Positions 31,994-40,133 of a stretch of 40,661 nucleotides of DNA are shown here, piece after piece (position 1 is the first letter of the stretch; every line of letters starts with the position of its first letter). The stretch lies in contig WOZH01000023.1 of NCBI GenBank assembly GCA_011620375.1, positions 1-40,661 on the forward strand, given 5' to 3'. The notes below the pieces were generated by a model. It did no database searches. It worked only from the letters and a program-made list of their open reading frames with translations, and had not been told where the DNA came from. The translations under genes were made by a program, and so were the position numbers. This DNA is from Acholeplasmataceae bacterium (GTDB lineage: Bacteria > Bacillota_I > Bacilli_A > Acholeplasmatales > Acholeplasmataceae).

Positions 31994-33073
31994 TTAATTA
32001 ATGTCGTTATTAACGGCTAAATCACCAATTCCATACCATTTGAACCTTCTAAATAACAAATCGATCGCATAAACCAACAAAATAGCGCCCAAAATAGTTA
32101 CAAAAATCGCAATCCAAGCTCGACCGTTATCGTTCATCTGATAGAGCGTTTGAATTTGTCCAACTAATCCTGAGGTACCCATACCTGCGCCGAATTTTGT
32201 GGTTTCCATGCCAAGCGTCAGTAACACGATTGGTGCCATGATTGCGGATGTGATAATGGTTGGCAGCCAAATCATTGGTTTCTTTAAAATGTTTTTGAAT
32301 TGTAACATCGATGTCCCGAATGCTATCGATAACATCATACCGATATTATTATCCTTTCGTGACTGAACAGCAAATCCGATCATCTGCACCGTACATCCGA
32401 CAAGTGCCACACCGCCTGCAATACCACCTAGACCGATAGTAATCGCAATTGCTGCACTAGAAATAGGTGATGTCAATAACATTCCCATTACCACTGCAAT
32501 CACCATGGACATGATAATAGCAATCGCATAATCTCCCGCAGAACCCGAGCGATCATATGCCGAAGTCATAATCACACCAAGACTTGCGATACCATTTTGA
32601 ATTTGTGTTAAAACAAAAGTAATTGGTGCGCTAATAATTAATGTTAATAGAAAAGCGACAACAACACCGGCTAGTGGTATCAATAATATGTCTAGCGGTG
32701 TTTTCTTTACAAGTACATACTTCAAGAAAAAAATACCTAAAACAACGACCAAATATACAGTTACAGGGTCATTGTTCAAACCAATAATAATACCGGATCC
32801 GAAAACCACTTTAAAGCTAGTTGCGATACCGCCCATCACGGAAGCCACAACCATTTTTAATCCATCTAATTTAAGTGAGAGGGCGATCCCCATACCAATG
32901 CCTACACCCATTAAAGCCATCAATGCATCAGCTAACGTCACTTCGATGATTTCAAGACCAATTAAAATACCAAATTGTCGGACAATGACACCAATGATTA
33001 ACGTTGCAAAGAGTCCATAAACCATGCCATTCATTGTTGTCATAATAAAGTTCTTCGGTTTCATTCTTTCCAT
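31994..33073 (-). CDS. PTS system IIC component, PTS_EIIC_2 family
   Basis: A 359-aa membrane protein, almost entirely hydrophobic, with the family's C-terminal block: SPISSAAIAITIGLGGIAGG, GCTVQMIGFAVQSRKDNN, FGTSMLQFKNILKKPMIWLP, and GAGMGTSGLVGQIQT. This family lies apart from the classical sugar IIC components and often occurs alone; its substrate is unknown. No IIA, IIB, HPr or EI gene is in the window, so it either recruits general components or is not a phosphotransferase in the usual sense. The ATG at 33073 has AAAGGA about 9 nt upstream. Confidence 0.88.
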   Translation of the reverse strand: MERMKPKNFIMTTMNGMVYGLFATLIIGVIVRQFGILIGLEIIEVTLADALMALMGVGIGMGIALSLKLDGLKMVVASVMGGIATSFKVVFGSGIIIGLNNDPVTVYLVVVLGIFFLKYVLVKKTPLDILLIPLAGVVVAFLLTLIISAPITFVLTQIQNGIASLGVIMTSAYDRSGSAGDYAIAIIMSMVIAVVMGMLLTSPISSAAIAITIGLGGIAGGVALVGCTVQMIGFAVQSRKDNNIGMMLSIAFGTSMLQFKNILKKPMIWLPTIITSAIMAPIVLLTLGMETTKFGAGMGTSGLVGQIQTLYQMNDNGRAWIAIFVTILGAILLVYAIDLLFRRFKWYGIGDLAVNNDIN

Positions 33074-33179
33074 ATTTCATCATCCTTTCAAAGATTATTT
33101 TATCACACATTCTATCAGTTGTTTTTGAATAAAACTCATAATCAGGTTTATCGTCCTTTCAAAGGCATCACGAATAAGA

Positions 33180-33185
33180 TATAAT
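33180..33185 (+). promoter_or_regulatory. -10 element of the 198-aa membrane-protein gene
   Basis: Consensus TATAAT 22 nt before the GTG start. The -35 17 bp upstream (TTTCAA) is poor. Confidence 0.5.
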
Positions 33186-33206
33186 AGAAGTATAAGAGGT
33201 GTTACT

Positions 33207-33803
33207 GTGGCAAAAAAAATTGTAGAATTAAGACAGATTTACCGTTATGATCCCGATGATGATACATATGTCATTGATATATCCTTGGATAACTATATGG
33301 AAATATTCAATGAATGGGATCGATCACCGCTAAAACGCAAGGATATGAATCATGAGCTTTTTGATTATCTTGAAGAAGCTGCATATGAAATTCCATTGAA
33401 ATATAAGACAAAGATCGTATTCGGTATTCCTGAAAGTGTAAAAGATAAAAAAAGACAGGAAAGTGCAATCACAGGTCTAAAGAATAACTTTAGATATGTC
33501 ATTCATTTCATCAATCGCACCATTATGACTAATAACCGAAAAAGCTTTTTATTTACTGTGATGGGTTTGATTTTCATTGTAATGTCTACGGTTTTTGAAA
33601 AATTTATGCAAGATACTTTCTTCTTCTCCGTATTAGCTCAAGGCATATTCGTCGGAGGTTGGGTATTATTATGGGAAGCTTTTTCTCTATTCCTGTTTAT
33701 CAGTTATGATCACCGCAATCGAAGAAAAAGATATCGTCGTTATCTCGAGTCAAAAATTGAATTTACTTATATCACACCACAAAAAAAACAAGGCCTTAAG
33801 TAA
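33207..33803 (+). CDS. Unrecognised two-helix membrane protein
   Basis: A 198-aa protein I cannot assign. Residues 1-110 are hydrophilic, with an acidic start (YRYDPDDDTYVIDI) that looks like a small alpha/beta cytoplasmic domain. Two membrane helices follow at about 113-129 and 138-166, then a strongly basic tail (HRNRRKRYRRYLESK). The start is a GTG at 33207 with GAGGTG about 5 nt upstream; no ATG fits. It stands alone on the plus strand, divergent from the PTS gene. A sensory or regulatory role by the soluble domain is only a guess. Confidence 0.65.
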   Translation: MAKKIVELRQIYRYDPDDDTYVIDISLDNYMEIFNEWDRSPLKRKDMNHELFDYLEEAAYEIPLKYKTKIVFGIPESVKDKKRQESAITGLKNNFRYVIHFINRTIMTNNRKSFLFTVMGLIFIVMSTVFEKFMQDTFFFSVLAQGIFVGGWVLLWEAFSLFLFISYDHRNRRKRYRRYLESKIEFTYITPQKKQGLK

Positions 33804-33866
33804 ACATGTAAGACGGTTCCTCTCCCTCAAACAAATCCCGCGTTAATTTCATCATATATCAAGTGA

Positions 33867-33894
33867 ATAAAAAACCACATCGCTTGATATGGTT
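33867..33894 (-). terminator. Terminator of tRNA-Leu
   Basis: Minus strand: AACCATATC and GATGTGGTT pair (one G-T) around AAGC, followed by TTTTATT, 11 nt after the encoded CCA. The same bases can form ATATCAAG/CTTGATAT (33856-33890), which may end the upstream plus-strand gene. Confidence 0.75.
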
Positions 33895-33904
33895 CATTTG
33901 TTTT

Positions 33905-33991
33905 TGGTGCCTGCGGTCGGACTCGAACCGACACGAGCTTTCACTCACCAGATTTTGAGTCTGGCACGTCTACCGATTTCATCACGCAGGC
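33905..33991 (-). tRNA. tRNA-Leu(CAA)
   Basis: An 87-nt class II tRNA. The acceptor stem is GCCTGCG/CGCAGGC with discriminator A73 and an encoded CCA. The anticodon arm CCAGA-CTCAAAA-TCTGG gives anticodon CAA, which reads UUG. There is a long variable arm and a T-arm with GGTTCGAGTCC. The discriminator A and the long variable arm are leucine identity elements. It is a likely substrate of the TrmL encoded at 24706-25236. Confidence 0.97.
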
Positions 33992-34010
33992 ATGTCTAGT
34001 TTGCTATCAT

Positions 34011-34039
34011 ATTGTAACATAATTTTTTTGTGCTTTCAA
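34011..34039 (-). promoter_or_regulatory. Promoter of tRNA-Leu
   Basis: Minus strand: TTGAAA (34034-34039) and TACAAT (34011-34016), 17 bp apart, about 20 nt before the mature 5' end. From 34040 to 34190 I see nothing further. Confidence 0.8.
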
Positions 34040-34191
34040 TTATAGAATTTATTAAAAATTATCTTCTTCGTTCTTGCAAGAATTTTAATGGTTGCTATAT
34101 TTACTAAATGTTATCGATTTATATTGCCGTTTAGCATTCATACTATATTGAATTAAGATTGTTTAAAACTTGAATAAATTTACTATCACAA

Positions 34192-34218
34192 AAAAAAGCG
34201 ATAAATTACATCGCTTTT
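34192..34218 (-). terminator. Terminator of argS
   Basis: Minus strand: AAAGCGAT and ATCGCTTT pair around a 7-nt loop, then TTTTTGTG. The argS stop codon lies in the stem. Confidence 0.9.
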
Positions 34219-35873
34219 AAACTTTCAATACCCAATAATCTTAAGCCTTCATTAATGACAATTTGAATGGATCTCGCCAATAGCAGATTGGCTTGTAGTC
34301 TATGTACATCTGCCACAAGAATTCTTTCTTTCCCATAAAAACTATTGAAAGTTTGTGCGAGAGATAATAGATATTTAGCAATGACGCTTGGGCTGTTTTG
34401 ATCTTTAGCGCGCTCAATGATTTCAGGAAACTGATCAACGAGTTTTATGAGTTCGAAATAGTGATCAATTTGATAAACATCAAAATCAACATTTGCGATA
34501 TCGATGCGTTGATCTTTCAACATCGATTCAATACGAACGCTACTATATTGCAAATACGGACCAGTCTGTCCTTCGAATTTTAACATTTGCGATAAATTGA
34601 AATCAATATCAAGATGACGTTCATTCTTTAGGTCATTAAAGATGATTGCGCCAACACCGACAGCTTTTGCTACTTGATCCTTTTCTTCGAGACTAGGATT
34701 TTTATCACTAATCGCTAGTTTCGCTTCATGAACAGCTTGATCAATCACTGCTTCCAATCGTTTCGTCTTACCATCTCTCGTCGACATTTTCTTGCCATCA
34801 AGTAATACTAAACCAAAATTGATATGTTCGATTTCAACATTCCAACCAAGTAAATGAGCCACTGTCGCCAATTGTTTGAAATGGAGTTGTTGTTCATTAC
34901 CGACAACATAAAGCACTCTTTTTGCGCCATATGTATCCATACGATATTTTAATGCTGCCAAATCCCTAGTTATATAAAGCGTCGCACCATCACTGCGTTT
35001 GATAAGTGCCGGTGGTAAATCTCTGCCTAAATCAACAATTGTTGCACCCTCATCAATCTGAAGCAACCCTTTGTTTTCAAGTTCTTGAACAATTGCATCC
35101 ATCTTGTCATTATAAAACGCTTCGCCATGATAAGAATCAAATGATACGTTTAACACATCATACATATGCATAAATTCTTCAAGGGATTTAGTTCTAAAGT
35201 TTTCCCAAAGTGAAACATATTTTTTGTCACCTTCTTCAAGTGCTCTAAATACTTCACGTGCTTGATCTTCTAAAGAAGTATCTTTCTCAGATTCATCGTG
35301 AAAACGGACATATAACGCTTGTAGCGCATTAATCGGATCAGCTTCCACATCGTCAGGATTACCCCATTTTTCATATGCAACGATCATTTTTCCGAATTGG
35401 GTGCCCCAATCACCTAAATGATTAACACCCGTTACTTTAATGCTGCATTTTTCATAAATGTTTTTCAAGGCATGACCAATCATGGTTGAACGAAGATGTC
35501 CAACAGAAAAACTCTTTGCGATATTTGGTGATGAGTAATCGATGACAATCGGTTCCTCATCGAAAAATTGTTCACCAAAAGCCTCTTGTTTTTCATAAAC
35601 TTCGATGAGCACATACCGACTAAATTCAACGCGCTTGATGAAGATATTCAAGAAGCCACCGACATATTCAATCGAATGGATGGCAGGGTGCGATAAGATT
35701 GGTTCAATTTTTTCATATACTTTTTGCGGTGATAATTTCCATGCTTTTGCAAAACCAAAAAGCGGAATCGCTAAATCAGCCAACCCACGTTTAGGTCTTT
35801 CAATGGTGACATCTTCCACATGGAGTTTGTCAATCAATAATTGTTTGATGTTTTCTTTAATCTGATCAATCAT
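34206..35873 (-). CDS. argS: Arginyl-tRNA synthetase
   Basis: A 555-aa class Ia synthetase. The N-terminal Arg-tRNA-specific domain is followed by SSPNIAKSFSVGHLRST (HIGH-type motif GHLR), the KMSKS-like loop DGKKMSTRDG, and the C-terminal DALR anticodon-binding domain with GQTGPYLQYSSVRIESML. GGGAG precedes the ATG by 4 nt. It starts only 32 nt after the thioredoxin-like gene, and a U-tailed hairpin occupies that gap, so argS may depend on read-through. Confidence 0.97.
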   Translation of the reverse strand: MIDQIKENIKQLLIDKLHVEDVTIERPKRGLADLAIPLFGFAKAWKLSPQKVYEKIEPILSHPAIHSIEYVGGFLNIFIKRVEFSRYVLIEVYEKQEAFGEQFFDEEPIVIDYSSPNIAKSFSVGHLRSTMIGHALKNIYEKCSIKVTGVNHLGDWGTQFGKMIVAYEKWGNPDDVEADPINALQALYVRFHDESEKDTSLEDQAREVFRALEEGDKKYVSLWENFRTKSLEEFMHMYDVLNVSFDSYHGEAFYNDKMDAIVQELENKGLLQIDEGATIVDLGRDLPPALIKRSDGATLYITRDLAALKYRMDTYGAKRVLYVVGNEQQLHFKQLATVAHLLGWNVEIEHINFGLVLLDGKKMSTRDGKTKRLEAVIDQAVHEAKLAISDKNPSLEEKDQVAKAVGVGAIIFNDLKNERHLDIDFNLSQMLKFEGQTGPYLQYSSVRIESMLKDQRIDIANVDFDVYQIDHYFELIKLVDQFPEIIERAKDQNSPSVIAKYLLSLAQTFNSFYGKERILVADVHRLQANLLLARSIQIVINEGLRLLGIESLKAM

Positions 35874-35884
35874 AACGCTCCCTG

Positions 35885-35906
35885 AAAAAAAAGCACTCGG
35901 TGCTTT
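35885..35906 (-). terminator. Terminator or attenuator between the thioredoxin-like gene and argS
   Basis: Minus strand: AAAGCAC and GTGCTTT pair around CGA, followed by eight T. The argS ribosome binding site begins a few nucleotides later, leaving no room for a promoter between them. Confidence 0.75.
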
Positions 35907-36484
35907 TATTCTTCTTCTGTAACTGCAGTGATAACTGCTTCGTAGAACTGTCTAACGTTTGAATTAATCGTTTGCGTACCAGTAGCATTGGTATCATAAT
36001 ACGCAACAATTTCACCGTTTAAAAACAATACAAATTGTGGTGTTGCATCAATAAGACCTTCATTGTTTGCAATAACATCAGCATAACCGCTAGCGTCATT
36101 CAGTGGACTTAGATAGAATATCTCATCGAATAAATCATTAATTTTTACGCCGTCAACGGTCACAACTTTTTCAGGATCCTGAAAATATCTTTCTAACGTG
36201 CCGATAAGCGTTTGGCAATTCGCACAATCTGGTGATGAAATAAGCAGTAAAAATGTTTCTTCACGATTTACCATACGTTCTACTTTTTTACCGTCAATTT
36301 CATAAAAAGGGTGATCTTTTGTAAAATATTCATTCGCTGTTTCCGCATATGCTTCATATATTCTTTCACTATTTGAAGGTATTGCAATCAAGGTTAAAAT
36401 CAAAGCGACTACGATGAAAGAGATGATTGAAACAATAATGCCGGTTGATACCTTTGGTTCTACTACGTTATACTTGTCTGCCAT
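35906..36484 (-). CDS. Membrane-anchored thioredoxin-like protein with CxxC motif
   Basis: A 192-aa protein with one membrane helix (about residues 15-35) and an extracytoplasmic thioredoxin-like domain. The redox motif is C87-A-N-C90 in LLLISSPDCANCQTLIG, and the cis-Pro region is DATPQFVLFLNG. It should be a thiol-disulfide protein outside the membrane. CANC is not a standard TrxA (CGPC) or DsbA (CPHC) motif, so reductant or oxidant cannot be decided. The ATG at 36484 follows GAGGAGG by 6 nt; the longer frame would use a TTG inside that site. Confidence 0.85.
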   Translation of the reverse strand: MADKYNVVEPKVSTGIIVSIISFIVVALILTLIAIPSNSERIYEAYAETANEYFTKDHPFYEIDGKKVERMVNREETFLLLISSPDCANCQTLIGTLERYFQDPEKVVTVDGVKINDLFDEIFYLSPLNDASGYADVIANNEGLIDATPQFVLFLNGEIVAYYDTNATGTQTINSNVRQFYEAVITAVTEEE

Positions 36485-36513
36485 GTAAATCCTCCTCAAT
36501 AATTAACACTAAA

Positions 36514-36542
36514 ATTATAGCATAATATACATGGATAATCAA
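36514..36542 (-). promoter_or_regulatory. Promoter of the thioredoxin-like gene (and argS)
   Basis: Minus strand: TTGATT (36537-36542) and TATAAT (36514-36519), 17 bp apart. The -35 overlaps the last codons of purB. Confidence 0.8.
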
Positions 36543-37819
36543 TGACTGAAAACCTTTTTATAGATAGCATCAACATGCTGCAAATAAGGATAATTTTTGA
36601 TGGATTCAAAATCAATTTCTAAAGATAATTCAGGAACTTGACTTAGCAATAATAAAAAATCCTTTTCATCAGACAATGCACGATGTGAAATAGTTTTGAT
36701 GATATCATATGCGCTTGTTCTATCATATCCTCGATTGATGAGTTGATGTAGGACAACTTGCGCATAATATGCGCCATGTGATAGTTCAATATTTTTGGCG
36801 ATTTTATTTGGAAATACCTCAAGGTTTTCCAACGTATACGCATACCTTTTAAGCATATAATCAATCAGCGTGGTCGCATCCACCAAAACAATACGTTCTA
36901 CAGATGAATGACTGATGTCTCTTTCATGCCATAATGCGACAGATTCATATTCGGCCAGCATATACCCTCTTAGAACGCGGGCTAAGCCACAAACATTTTC
37001 ACTTGAAATTGGATTTCTTTTTTGTGGCATTGCCGAGGAACCTTTTTGTTTTTCTGAAAAAGCCTCACTTACTTCGCCAACTTCAGTTCTTGATAAATGT
37101 CTGATTTCAGTCGCTATTTTTTCGATTTCACTACCAATTTGAGCGATAACTGCAAGATAATTGGCATAACGGTCCCTTTGTAGTGTTTGTGTCGATATTA
37201 AAGCAGCATGCAATTTTAATTGTTTGGCAGCGATACTTTCGATGCTTGGATGGCTTAATGCATAGGTACCAACAGCGCCAGATAGTTTACATACTTCAAC
37301 ATCTTTTGCAGCGGCGATAAAACGCTTTTGAATACGCATTAAATCACTATACCAAAGCGCGAATTTTAAACCAAAACTTGTGATTTCAGCATGCATACCA
37401 TGGGTGCGTCCCATGGTTTTTAAATCCTTGTATTGATAAGCGGATTTTTTTAGAATTTCAAGAAACTTTTCGATATCATCTTTGATAATACGATTGACCT
37501 GTTTTAAGATAATGCCATTTGCACTATCGACAACATCTGTGGATGTCAAACCATAGTGAAAATATTTTTTTTCTTCGCCTAATGATTGACTTACAGCAAG
37601 AGTGAATGCTAAAACATCGTGTTTTGTCTCTGCTTCATAATAATCAATATCGGTTAATTTAAATGAAGCATCATGAATCTTTAAATAGGTTTGCTCATCG
37701 AAAAGACCCTGTTGATACCAAGCGTAACTTGCTGCTTTTTCGACTTTTAAAAAAGCCTCAAAACGGTTCTTTCTTGACCATATTTTTTTCATTTTTGGAT
37801 TTGTATAGCGATCAATCAT
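36539..37819 (-). CDS. purB: Adenylosuccinate lyase
   Basis: Cleaves adenylosuccinate to AMP and SAICAR to AICAR, releasing fumarate. The 426-aa aspartase-fold enzyme shows HYGLTSTDVVDSANG, GRTHGMHAEI, and the family signature SSAMPQKRNPISSE, whose flexible loop carries the catalytic Ser. The ATG at 37819 has AGGTG 6 nt upstream, inside the purA stop region; a GTG at 37828 is less likely. Co-transcribed with purA, giving both steps from IMP to AMP. Confidence 0.96.
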   Translation of the reverse strand: MIDRYTNPKMKKIWSRKNRFEAFLKVEKAASYAWYQQGLFDEQTYLKIHDASFKLTDIDYYEAETKHDVLAFTLAVSQSLGEEKKYFHYGLTSTDVVDSANGIILKQVNRIIKDDIEKFLEILKKSAYQYKDLKTMGRTHGMHAEITSFGLKFALWYSDLMRIQKRFIAAAKDVEVCKLSGAVGTYALSHPSIESIAAKQLKLHAALISTQTLQRDRYANYLAVIAQIGSEIEKIATEIRHLSRTEVGEVSEAFSEKQKGSSAMPQKRNPISSENVCGLARVLRGYMLAEYESVALWHERDISHSSVERIVLVDATTLIDYMLKRYAYTLENLEVFPNKIAKNIELSHGAYYAQVVLHQLINRGYDRTSAYDIIKTISHRALSDEKDFLLLLSQVPELSLEIDFESIKNYPYLQHVDAIYKKVFSH

Positions 37820-37828
37820 AGTAAACAC

Positions 37829-39097
37829 CTACTGATATAAATTGATGACATCAATCGTTTGTTTTCGATCTGGTCCGACAGAGAAAATTGCAATTTTCAC
37901 GCCAACAAGTCTTTCGATTTCGTGCAAATATGCTTGTGCCGCTTTTGGCAATTCGCCAAAAGATTTCACATTTGTGATATCTTCATGCCACCCTGGAACA
38001 GTCATATAGATGGGTTTGCACTGCTTGAAAGTTTCAACATCTGCAGGAATATAATCTATTTCCTTGTCGTCTAATAAATATTTAGTTACTATGTTAATCT
38101 CTGCGATATCATCGAGAACATCCAGCAATGTCACAGCTAGATAAGATATGCCACTCACACGCTTTGTATGTCTTAAAATGACTGTATCGAGCCATCCTAT
38201 ACGACGTGGTCTACCTGTTGTAGTTCCAAATTCATTGCCTTTGATGCGAATTTCTTGACCCAGTTCATCATTCATTTCACTTGGAAATGGTCCTTCACCA
38301 ACACGTGTCGTATACGCTTTGGTCACACCAATCGCACCTTCAACCAGCCAAGGAGCAATACCACAATTTAGTGGTACCGAAGCTGCCGTGGGACTAGATG
38401 ATGTCACATAGGGATATGTACCATGATCAAGGCACAATAGAACACCTTGTGCACCTTCAAACAAAATGAGTTTTCCTTGATCAATGAATTGATTTAATAA
38501 TATGGATGTATCCGTGACAAGAGGTTTCATGAATTTTGCATACGTTTGATAAGCTACAAATAATTCATCTTGATCAATAAGAGGCAATCCGAAAGCTTCA
38601 AATTCAATATTTTTTTCGGGCACAACACGATTCAGATATGCCTTAAAACGCTCAGGGTTGATAAACTCCGCAACGCGCAATCCCAACCTAGCTGCTTTAT
38701 CTGTATATGTAGGACCGATGCCTTTATGTGTCGTACCAATCTTACGTTCGCCTTTTTTAGTTTCTTGCAATTGATCGATGCGTAAGTGAAATGGTAATGT
38801 CACATGCGCCCGATCAGATATAAACAACTGATAGTTTTTTAGATGAGTTAGTTCATCAAATAATGCGCTAGGATTAATCACCATACCGTTAGCCATGATG
38901 TTTACATTTTGGGGATTTAAAATACCACTAGGCAATAAATGTAAGCTATGTTTTTCGCCATTAAAAATGACTGTATGACCAGCATTATTACCACCTTGGT
39001 AACGTACAACGACGTCAGCTTTTTGTGCTAAATAATCGGTGATTTTGCCTTTTCCCTCATCACCCCATTGCGTACCAACAACGACGATTCTTTTCAT
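37829..39097 (-). CDS. purA: Adenylosuccinate synthetase
   Basis: Makes adenylosuccinate from IMP, aspartate and GTP. The 422-aa protein begins with the GTP-binding VVVGTQWGDEGKGKITD, continues QGGNNAGHTV, GTTHKGIGPTYTDKAAR, and has the GTP-specific SVGPDRK near the end. GAGGT stands about 5 nt before the ATG. First gene of a purA-purB unit with its own promoter. Confidence 0.97.
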   Translation of the reverse strand: MKRIVVVGTQWGDEGKGKITDYLAQKADVVVRYQGGNNAGHTVIFNGEKHSLHLLPSGILNPQNVNIMANGMVINPSALFDELTHLKNYQLFISDRAHVTLPFHLRIDQLQETKKGERKIGTTHKGIGPTYTDKAARLGLRVAEFINPERFKAYLNRVVPEKNIEFEAFGLPLIDQDELFVAYQTYAKFMKPLVTDTSILLNQFIDQGKLILFEGAQGVLLCLDHGTYPYVTSSSPTAASVPLNCGIAPWLVEGAIGVTKAYTTRVGEGPFPSEMNDELGQEIRIKGNEFGTTTGRPRRIGWLDTVILRHTKRVSGISYLAVTLLDVLDDIAEINIVTKYLLDDKEIDYIPADVETFKQCKPIYMTVPGWHEDITNVKSFGELPKAAQAYLHEIERLVGVKIAIFSVGPDRKQTIDVINLYQ

Positions 39098-39160
39098 AGC
39101 TACCTCAATTTTTGATTCATCATGATAAAAAAATATTTTTCTTGTTTAAATGACACGATG

Positions 39161-39189
39161 ATTTTAGCATAATCATGTATTTTAGTCAA
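39161..39189 (-). promoter_or_regulatory. Promoter of purA-purB
   Basis: Minus strand: TTGACT (39184-39189) and TAAAAT (39161-39166), 17 bp apart, 63 nt before purA. No PurR box or purine riboswitch is visible in the short leader. Confidence 0.8.
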
Positions 39190-39206
39190 TGAATGATTCT
39201 ATCAAA

Positions 39207-39233
39207 AACAAGAAACCCGAGATTGTCCACGGG
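39207..39233 (-). terminator. Terminator-like hairpin after nfo
   Basis: Minus strand: ACCCG and CGGGT pair around a 10-nt loop, followed by TTCTTGTTTTT. The stem is short and the T-run interrupted. An alternative GAGAT/ATCTC stem overlaps it. Confidence 0.55.
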
Positions 39234-39245
39234 TACATCTCACAC

Positions 39246-40133
39246 TTATTTGTTTTTTATTTTTTCAATCAGCATGGGATCAAATGTCTTTGATCTAATC
39301 ATAGCGATTTCTTCTAAATATGGTGGTTTTTCACCCACATATGGTGTCTCTAATATTTTAGGTATCTCAGTAAAATCAGGATGATTAATCACGCCGATTA
39401 ACGCGTCAAATCCAATATATCCAAATCCAATGTTTTCATGTCTATCTTTCGATGCCCCTCGCGGGTTTTTTGAATCATTGATGTGAAAAACCGTGATGTA
39501 CGCCGTACCAATGACATCATCAAAATGCTTCATGACACTGTTAAAATCATCTTTAATGTGATATCCCGCATCATGTGTATGACATGTATCAAAACACACG
39601 CTGATACGCTCTTGGTTGTTTACAAGATCAATAATTGTTTTTAATTCTTCAAAGGTTTTGCCAATTTCATTGCCTTTTCCAGCCATCGTTTCTAGCGCGA
39701 TTTTGACATTTAAATTTTTCGTGTTTTCAATAACAACCTTCAATCCTTCAGCAATCCATCTCATCGCTTGTTCGCGATCACCACCCACAGCACTGCCGGG
39801 GTGTAAAACAATTTGTGTGGCATGCATTGCCGCCGTACGTTTAATTTCTTCTGTTAAAAAGCGAATAGCAAAATCGCGTTTTTCTGCACTTGGATTACCG
39901 AGATTCATAATATATGGTGCGTGCACAATCACATCTTTTTCATCAAGATTGTTTTCCTTCATATGTACTAATGCTTCATCGACTCGAAGCCGTTCTAATG
40001 GCTTTCTAATGGTGTTTTGTGGGGCTCCAGTATAAACCATAAATGCTGTTTCTTGATAACTTAGTGCTTCTTTCACTGAACCAAGAAACATATCATCCCC
40101 TGACATTCTAACATGGCTACCTATTTTTAGCAT
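39246..40133 (-). CDS. nfo: Endonuclease IV (AP endonuclease)
   Basis: Cuts DNA 5' to abasic sites. The 295-aa TIM-barrel has the zinc-ligand motifs of the family: HAPYIMNLGN, IVLHPGSAVG, LETMAGKGNEIGKTFEEL, CFDTCHTHDAGY, FHINDSKNPRGASKDRHENIGFG, and LETPY near the end. GGAGG lies 10 nt before the ATG. Its first 17 nt overlap the end of the helicase gene, so they are coupled. Together with the SRAP protein in this window it gives two independent ways to handle abasic sites. Confidence 0.96.
   Translation of the reverse strand: MLKIGSHVRMSGDDMFLGSVKEALSYQETAFMVYTGAPQNTIRKPLERLRVDEALVHMKENNLDEKDVIVHAPYIMNLGNPSAEKRDFAIRFLTEEIKRTAAMHATQIVLHPGSAVGGDREQAMRWIAEGLKVVIENTKNLNVKIALETMAGKGNEIGKTFEELKTIIDLVNNQERISVCFDTCHTHDAGYHIKDDFNSVMKHFDDVIGTAYITVFHINDSKNPRGASKDRHENIGFGYIGFDALIGVINHPDFTEIPKILETPYVGEKPPYLEEIAMIRSKTFDPMLIEKIKNK

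Noticed and set aside
35870-35910. T-box leader for argS
   Set aside because: The space is about 30 nt, and no T-box sequence (TGGGTGG-type block) or specifier stem is present.
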